Source: CAIOYC01 sp965277345
Lineage (GTDB): Bacteria > Pseudomonadota > Alphaproteobacteria > Caulobacterales > Caulobacteraceae
Reading direction: 5' to 3'
Assembly: GCA_965277345.1 (NCBI GenBank)
Contig: CBDICI010000004.1
Coordinates: 744,001-808,000, forward strand
Length of the DNA stretch: 64,000 bases
The position numbers and the translations under genes are program-made. Shown in pieces: positions 60,509 to 64,000 of the stretch; position 1 is the first letter of the stretch; every line of letters begins with the position of its first letter. A model generated the notes under the pieces. The model did no database searches and had not been told where the DNA came from. It worked only from the letters and a program-made list of their open reading frames with translations.

Positions 60509-61668
60509 GCCAGCGCCTTCAACTGATCGACCAGATCGGTCTTTTCCCAGCTGAAACCGCCGTCGGCGTCGGGTGTGCGGCCGAAGTGGCCATAAGCGGC
60601 CGTGCGCGCATAGACCGGCTTGTTGAGCTCCAGGTGTTCGCGGATGGCCCGCGGCGTGCAGCCGCCCATCATCTCCGGCAGGGCCTGCTCCAGCTTGGCC
60701 GGATCGATCTGGCCGCCCACGAGGTCCACGTAGAAGCTGAGCGGCCTGGACACGCCGATGGCGTAGCCGATCTGGATGGTGCACTTTTCGGCGAGGCCGG
60801 CGGCCACCACGTTCTTGGCCAGATAGCGACAGGCATAGGCCGCGGAGCGATCGACCTTGGTGGGGTCCTTGCCGGAGAAGGCGCCGCCCCCGTGCGGGGC
60901 CGCACCGCCGTAGGTGTCGACGATGATCTTGCGTCCGGTCAGGCCGCAGTCGCCGTCCGGCCCGCCGATGACGAAGTTGCCGGTGGGGTTGATGTGCCAT
61001 TCGGTCTCGGCGGTGACAAAGCCGTCCGGCAGCACCTTCAGGATATAGGGCTTTACCAGGTCGGCCACGTCGGCGGGGGTCAGGCCCTCGGCGTGCTGGG
61101 TGGACAGGACGATGGAGGCGGCGCGGACCGGCTTGCCGTTTTCGTATTGCAGGGTCACCTGGCTCTTGGCGTCGGGCTCCAGCCCCATCTTGCGGTCGGC
61201 GTGGCGCGCGTCGGCCAGCACCTTCAGGATGTTGTGCGAATATTGCAACGTCGCCGGCATGAGCTCCGGCGTCTCGTTGGTGGCGTAGCCGAACATGATG
61301 CCCTGGTCGCCGGCGCCTTCGTCCTTATTGCCGGCGGCGTCCACGCCCATGGCGATATCGGCGGACTGGGCGTGCAGGTGGCAGGCGAAGTCCGCCTTAT
61401 CCCAGTGGAAGCCGTCCTGCTCGTAGCCGATGTCCTTCACCGCGGCCCGGACCTTCGCCTCCAGCCCCTCGACCACGCCTTCGGGCCCGCGAACCTCGCC
61501 GGCGAGGATGATGCGGTTGGTGGTCACCATGGTCTCGCAGGCCACCCGCGCATAGGGATCGGCGGCCAGGAAGGCGTCCACCACGGTGTCGGAGATGCGG
61601 TCCGCGACCTTGTCCGGGTGGCCCTCGGACACGCTTTCCGAGGTGAAGATGTAGGACGTACGAGCCAA
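60505..61668 (-). CDS. metK: S-adenosylmethionine synthetase
   Basis: A 387-residue enzyme making SAM from methionine and ATP. Motifs: FTSESVSEGHPDKVADRISD (residues 7-26), the active-site hexapeptide in GAGDQGIMFGYATNE, and the P-loop-like GGGAFSGKDPTKVDRSAAYA. The start is TTG at 61668 with GGAG 7 bases upstream, giving the family N-terminus ARTSYIFTSES; an ATG at 61737 would lie inside the palindromic operator and add a non-homologous leader. It is convergent with dnaQ. The operator upstream suggests control by the SAM or SAH level. Confidence 0.95.
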   Translation of the reverse strand: MARTSYIFTSESVSEGHPDKVADRISDTVVDAFLAADPYARVACETMVTTNRIILAGEVRGPEGVVEGLEAKVRAAVKDIGYEQDGFHWDKADFACHLHAQSADIAMGVDAAGNKDEGAGDQGIMFGYATNETPELMPATLQYSHNILKVLADARHADRKMGLEPDAKSQVTLQYENGKPVRAASIVLSTQHAEGLTPADVADLVKPYILKVLPDGFVTAETEWHINPTGNFVIGGPDGDCGLTGRKIIVDTYGGAAPHGGGAFSGKDPTKVDRSAAYACRYLAKNVVAAGLAEKCTIQIGYAIGVSRPLSFYVDLVGGQIDPAKLEQALPEMMGGCTPRAIREHLELNKPVYARTAAYGHFGRTPDADGGFSWEKTDLVDQLKALA

Positions 61669-61734
61669 GAGGACACTCCGCGAGCCGGTCGCCACCCATG
61701 CCGCAGCGGGCCGGGCGGCCGTGAAGGCGCGCAC

Positions 61735-61756
61735 CATATAAAGATATCCTTATGTC
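61735..61756 (-). promoter_or_regulatory. Palindromic operator upstream of metK
   Basis: An imperfect palindrome centred on GATATC (61743-61748); its core on the plus strand reads ATAAAGATATCCTTAT. It lies about 67-88 bases before the metK start codon. I recall similar ATAAAGATATCTTTAT palindromes upstream of methionine-cycle genes in alphaproteobacteria, bound by an ArsR-type regulator with a methyltransferase domain; that link is from memory and unverified. No SAM riboswitch fold was seen in the leader. Confidence 0.5.
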
Positions 61757-61842
61757 CGCAAGTCACGCCCGCACGATCGGAATCGTTGACCGCGCGACCG
61801 CGCCCGCCGACAGTCGGACACGATCTCGGAGGTGCAGGAACG

Positions 61843-62934
61843 ATGACCAACTCAGGCGTGACACGCAACGCCATCCTGGTCGTCGCCGTCATCGTAGCGG
61901 TGGGCGCGTTGTTGTGGGGCGCGGGCATCCTCACCCCGCTGGTGCTGGCGCTGTTCCTGATGGTGATGGTCGATGGCTTCGCCCGCCTTTTGGCCCGCAC
62001 CCCGTTCTTGCCGGACTGGGCGGCGCTGCCTGTGGCGCTGATCCTGACCGCGGTGGGCTTCGGCGCCACGGTCTATGTGGTGGTCAACAACACGGCGAGC
62101 TTCGTCGGGGAGTTGTTCAAGGACATCCCTCGCCTCAACGCCGTGATCGCCCAGATCGGGGGCGCCTTTGGGGTACAGGTGCCGCCGACGGTGCAGCAAC
62201 TGATCGACCAGCTGAACCCCAACAAGTACGTGGGCGATGTGGCGCGGGCCCTGCAGGCCTTCGGCGGCGGCGCGGTGGCGGTGCTGATCTATCTCGGCTT
62301 CCTGATCGCCTCCCGCCAGGGGTTCGAGAAGAAGGTCGGCGCCCTGTTCCCCGACACCCACGACCGCGAGCACGCCACCGCCGTCTTCGTTCGCATCCGC
62401 AACGGACTGGAGCGCTATCTGTGGATCCAGACGGTGACCGGCGCCGCCATCGCCCTCGGCGCATGGGCGATCATGGCGATGATCGGCCTGCCGAACGCGG
62501 TGTTCTGGGCCTTTCTGATCTTCGTCGCCTGCTATGTGCCGGTGATCGGTGGTGCGGTGGGCACGGTGCTGCCGCCCCTGTTCGCTCTGGTGCAATTCCC
62601 CAGCTTCTGGCCGGCCCTGCTGCTGTTCATCGGGCTGGAGGTGATCATGTTCGTGGTCGGCAACGTGATCCAGCCACGGATGCAGCGCGACAGCCTGAAC
62701 ATCGACCCGGTGGTGGTGCTGCTCAGCCTGGCGTTCTGGGGCGCGTTATGGGGCATACCCGGCATGTTCCTGTCCACACCGCTCACCGTCACCGGCATCA
62801 TCGTGCTGGCCCAGTTCGAGGGGTCGCGCTGGATCGCCATTCTGCTGTCCGGCGACGGCCAGCCGGAGCAGGAGCCGGTTCTGACCCATCCGTCGCGGTC
62901 CCGGCTGACCGGACCGGCTGTCACGCAAGCGTGA
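61843..62934 (+). CDS. AI-2E family transporter (second copy)
   Basis: A 363-residue inner-membrane protein of the AI-2E/PerM family, paralogous to the one at 29128-30240: both have FxASYIPV or FVACYVPVIGGAVG, the block DPVVVxLSLAFW and a C-terminus WIAxLLSxDGQP. About 8 transmembrane helices. GGAGG at 61828-61832 sets ATG 61843. It is divergent from metK. The transported substrate is unknown. Confidence 0.85.
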   Translation: MTNSGVTRNAILVVAVIVAVGALLWGAGILTPLVLALFLMVMVDGFARLLARTPFLPDWAALPVALILTAVGFGATVYVVVNNTASFVGELFKDIPRLNAVIAQIGGAFGVQVPPTVQQLIDQLNPNKYVGDVARALQAFGGGAVAVLIYLGFLIASRQGFEKKVGALFPDTHDREHATAVFVRIRNGLERYLWIQTVTGAAIALGAWAIMAMIGLPNAVFWAFLIFVACYVPVIGGAVGTVLPPLFALVQFPSFWPALLLFIGLEVIMFVVGNVIQPRMQRDSLNIDPVVVLLSLAFWGALWGIPGMFLSTPLTVTGIIVLAQFEGSRWIAILLSGDGQPEQEPVLTHPSRSRLTGPAVTQA

Positions 62935-62979
62935 ACACCTGAGAGGGGTTTTATCCGGCCGCCCGCACCCTATCTTGGT

Positions 62980-63104
62980 GGGGTCGGGTTGACCCCGGCC
63001 GACGACGCGAACCCCGTCCCCCACGAGCCCCGCGTCGTCGAAGGTTAGCTGTCCCCCCACAGCGAAGCCCAGCGCCGTCGATGAGCCCCGCTCTCGGCGG
63101 CGCT
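62980..63104 (+). other. Hairpin-rich leader between transporter and glutamate dehydrogenase
   Basis: Three stems lie in the 276-base gap: GGGGTC/GACCCC (62980-62996), the perfect ten-base pair CGACGACGCG/CGCGTCGTCG (63000-63009 with 63031-63040), and AGCGCCG/CGGCGCT (63071-63077 with 63098-63104) followed by TT. They could terminate the transporter transcript or form a structured 5' leader of the dehydrogenase mRNA. Neither role can be chosen from sequence alone. Confidence 0.45.
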
Positions 63105-63210
63105 TTGCTGTCCGGCCTCCTCGATGGCGAGTATCGGTTGATCGTTCACGTTTGGGCGCTAGTTTGCGCCGAAACGGCCCGGCCGGGCTCGATTTCTGGC
63201 GGAAACCCAC

Positions 63211-64000
63211 ATGAGCGGCGCAAAAACCTCCTCCAAGTCGGCCAAATCGGTTGAAACGTCGCTGGAGGAGGGGTTCGCCCAGGCGCTGGGGCGGCCGACG
63301 CTGAACGACAGCGAACGGAACTTCATCCGCCAGGCGACCAACGACTGGCGACCGGAAGAACTGCCCAGCCTTTCGACCACGGACCTTCTGGCCAATCTCG
63401 GCCGAGTCTGGACCACGGCGCAGACGGCGCGCAGCGAGGCGCCGCTGGTGAAGATCATGTCGGGCGAGCGTGCGGACGGCGCCCGCCTGGGCTTCGACCT
63501 TCTTCTCACCGTTCAGGCCGACAAGCCCTTCCTGGTGGACAGCGTGATGGGCGAACTCGCCGACGGCGGTTTCATCGTCAAGGCGATGTTTCACCCGGTT
63601 GTCATGCTGGCGGAGCGGGAAGCCTCGGTCATCGTCGTTCTGCTGGAGCCGGTGGGCGAGGACCGCCGCGAGGCGCTTATCGAAGGGGTGCAGGCGACCT
63701 TGGCCGACGTGGCCGCGTCCGTCGCCGACTTTCCGGCCATGCTGGCGCTCATGGCCACGGTGGCGGCGGAACTGGAAACCTCCACCGCCCCCGACGGCGC
63801 CTATGGCAAGGCGGAATACGCGGCCTTCCTGAAGTGGCTGTCGGGCGATCGCTTCGTCTTCCTGGGCGCCCGCACCTACGATTATCCGCGCCTCGCCAAC
63901 GGCGACTATGCGGCGGAGGAACCGAGGTTCCGCGCCGAGGATGGGCTCGGCCTGCTGCGCGACACCTCACGCTTCGTGCTGCGCCGCGCTTCGGAACCCG
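63211..64000 (+). CDS. NAD-dependent glutamate dehydrogenase, large type (5' part)
   Basis: The first 263 codons of a large protein that runs off the right edge. The N-terminal ACT-like region typical of the 180-kDa class NAD-glutamate dehydrogenases is recognisable: FDLLLTVQADKPFLVDSVMG (around residues 95-114), EYAAFLKWLSGDRFVFLGAR around 198-217 and EDGLGLLRDTSRFVLRR near the edge. The full protein should be about 1,600 residues and deaminate glutamate to 2-oxoglutarate. In Caulobacter this enzyme (GdhZ) also influences FtsZ and cell division. ATG 63211 follows GGCGGA. Confidence 0.88.
   Translation, partial: MSGAKTSSKSAKSVETSLEEGFAQALGRPTLNDSERNFIRQATNDWRPEELPSLSTTDLLANLGRVWTTAQTARSEAPLVKIMSGERADGARLGFDLLLTVQADKPFLVDSVMGELADGGFIVKAMFHPVVMLAEREASVIVVLLEPVGEDRREALIEGVQATLADVAASVADFPAMLALMATVAAELETSTAPDGAYGKAEYAAFLKWLSGDRFVFLGARTYDYPRLANGDYAAEEPRFRAEDGLGLLRDTSRFVLRRASEP

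Noticed and set aside
1..64000. parS centromere sites
   Set aside because: I looked for TGTTTCACGTGAAACA-like palindromes and saw none, but a computed scan would be more reliable than reading by eye.
1..64000. CRISPR arrays, tRNA or rRNA genes, phage genes
   Set aside because: No regularly spaced direct repeats, no cloverleaf with CCA or TTC-loop signatures, and no integrase or phage structural genes were seen. The IS at 23 kb is the only mobile element recognised.

Overview
The window is GC-rich chromosomal DNA from an alphaproteobacterium, most probably a member of the Caulobacterales (a Caulobacter, Phenylobacterium or Brevundimonas relative). The reasons are the block PPDK-regulatory protein, maf, aroE, coaE, dnaQ that flanks the origin in Caulobacter, two textbook CtrA boxes (TTAA-N7-TTAA) in the gap beside it, an NtrZ-like gene next to a DUF3576 lipoprotein and leuS, and an rph/hrcA/grpE block. 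I found no tRNA, rRNA or CRISPR array.

Layout. 1-4.6 kb: an acyl-CoA dehydrogenase, then a minus-strand operon of circularly permuted ATP-grasp, alpha-E and transglutaminase-like proteins. 4.7-18.3 kb: a cytochrome c and sorbosone dehydrogenase-like pair, two exported S9 prolyl oligopeptidase-family enzymes, an exported amidase, a LysR regulator divergent from an NAD-dependent epimerase/dehydratase, a DUF3445 haem protein, galE and an MHS-family symporter. 18.3-23 kb: yebC, a DUF3060 protein and a TonB-dependent receptor followed by extragenic palindromes. 23.0-23.9 kb: a complete IS5-family element whose transposase needs a -1 frameshift. 23.9-28.1 kb: an accessory operon (FAD oxidoreductase, ATP-grasp ligase, SsuD-like flavin monooxygenase) divergent from a winged-helix-like regulator, with three evenly spaced palindromes in the shared promoter. 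This is the best candidate for an undescribed pathway.

28-38 kb: a Dus enzyme and AI-2E family transporter; a Sel1-repeat lipoprotein coupled to a secreted beta-helix protein; metX-metW; an M20 peptidase; a Rieske oxygenase. 38-46 kb: a GST and lipoprotein, an Mcd-like acyl-CoA dehydrogenase with a thioesterase, rph, hrcA-grpE behind a heat-shock type promoter, a YggS protein, a ThiE-like protein and the NtrZ-like protein. 46-51 kb: DUF3576 lipoprotein, leuS, lptE, holA. 51-56.2 kb, minus strand: pdeM, an Lhr-type helicase, apaG, hemJ, hemH.

56.2-56.85 kb is the predicted chromosomal replication origin: two CtrA boxes, DnaA-box-like sites, a CcrM-type GANTC inside one CtrA box, and genes pointing away on both sides. 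To its right are the PPDK regulatory protein gene, maf, aroE, coaE and dnaQ, then convergent metK with a palindromic operator, a second AI-2E family transporter, and the 5' end of a large NAD-glutamate dehydrogenase running off the window. Relative to my recollection of Caulobacter crescentus, the parAB-gidAB-trmE-rho stretch and hemE are not in this interval, while pdeM and the helicase are.

Many genes are translationally coupled (ATGA, GTGA or TTGA overlaps) and several start with TTG or GTG. Where no motif or Shine-Dalgarno decides, starts are my best choice.
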